DNA of 5,562 nt. It comes from Rhodothermota bacterium (GTDB lineage: Bacteria; Hydrogenedentota; Hydrogenedentia; Hydrogenedentales; GCA-2746185). The stretch is from assembly GCA_009885415.1 (NCBI GenBank), contig VFKU01000648.1:1-5562 (forward strand), given 5' to 3'. Below, in pieces: positions 5,367 through 5,562 of the stretch (its first letter is position 1; every line of letters begins with the position of its first letter). Below the pieces are notes generated by a model. The model searched no databases. It was given only the letters and a program-made list of their open reading frames with translations, and had not been told where the DNA came from. Made by a program: the position numbers and the translations under genes.

Positions 5367-5562
5367 AGTGGTTTGACCCTTTGCCTTTACGCCGAAGCGG
5401 GCGAACATGGTTTCCATGATTTGCTTGTCCATCTGCATGAGGTTTGCGGTCCACGCCGCCGCGTTTTTGGCGTTTTCCATCTGCGCAATTTTTCCGCTGA
5501 GGTCGAGCGCGGCGACCTCGTCGGGGTCGGGGTGGGTGTCGCACATCCGGCGCAGCTCGTGC
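5226..5562 (-). CDS. Unrecognised gene, C-terminal part, with repeat-derived tail (5' end beyond window)
   Basis: The minus-strand frame is open from the right edge to a TGA at 5228-5226, giving 111 visible residues. An ATG at 5546-5544 has no ribosome binding site in front of it and the frame is open upstream (HELRR), so the gene probably starts outside the window. The first 65 visible residues are helical and charged, with a Met/Gln-rich stretch (ANLMQMDKQIMETMFARFG) that could form an amphipathic helix. I do not recognise a family. The last 46 residues, encoded by 5366-5229, fall in the repeat element and show its imprint: AED-TEG-AEE follows the 9-base unit three residues at a time, then comes a hydrophilic, low-complexity KNTEKVKNDD tail. 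The tail is probably not part of the ancestral protein. Whether the gene is expressed is unknown. Confidence 0.55.
   Translation of the reverse strand, partial: HELRRMCDTHPDPDEVAALDLSGKIAQMENAKNAAAWTANLMQMDKQIMETMFARFGVKAKGQTTSTAEDTEGAEEVKGEEMRGQSTKPFNTNETKNTEKVKNDDRTGPDP

Overview
The window holds five protein-coding regions from a high-GC bacterium. Two of them run off the ends. The secreted transglutaminase-like protein and the RsmA motif variant NLPYYITTP fit a Gram-negative-type, probably uncultivated lineage. The low-GC CACAGAG/ACAGGATT repeats at the right end resemble, from memory, intergenic repeats of PVC, Hydrogenedentota and similar genomes. This assignment is a weak inference; no ribosomal RNA or strong taxonomic marker is present.

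Layout, left to right. (1) Positions 1-631, minus strand: the N-terminal 210 residues of an FHA-GAF signalling protein, with a good sigma70-type promoter at 650-678. (2) Positions 752-1636, plus strand: rsmA (ksgA), the 16S rRNA adenine dimethyltransferase, divergent from the FHA gene. (3) Positions 1637-1780: a structured intergenic region with a terminator-like inverted repeat, candidate promoters, two stem-loops and a displaced Shine-Dalgarno sequence. (4) Positions 1781-3673, plus strand: a 630-residue membrane protein with an acidic N-terminal region, a four-cysteine zinc ribbon, two membrane helices and about seven ankyrin repeats. (5) Positions 3773-4027, plus strand: a small Trm112-like protein without the usual zinc cysteines. 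(6) Positions 4029-4053: a compact intrinsic-terminator-like hairpin. (7) Positions 4067-5104, plus strand: a secreted transglutaminase-like cysteine protein with an intact Cys-His-Asp triad. (8) Positions 5107-5366: a non-coding composite repeat element with imperfect inverted ends and a palindromic core. (9) Positions 5226-5562, minus strand: the 3' end of an unrecognised gene whose last 46 codons lie inside that repeat.

The genes do not form an obvious pathway. RsmA is housekeeping, and the Trm112-like protein belongs to a family that in other organisms partners methyltransferases. The FHA-GAF and zinc ribbon/ankyrin proteins look like signalling or scaffold proteins. The strongest unusual points are the ankyrin-gene leader, where structure may bring a distant ribosome binding site to the start codon; the zinc ribbon-2TM-ankyrin architecture; and the repeat element that appears to have supplied a new C-terminus to a neighbouring gene. 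No CRISPR array, tRNA, transposase or defence system was seen.
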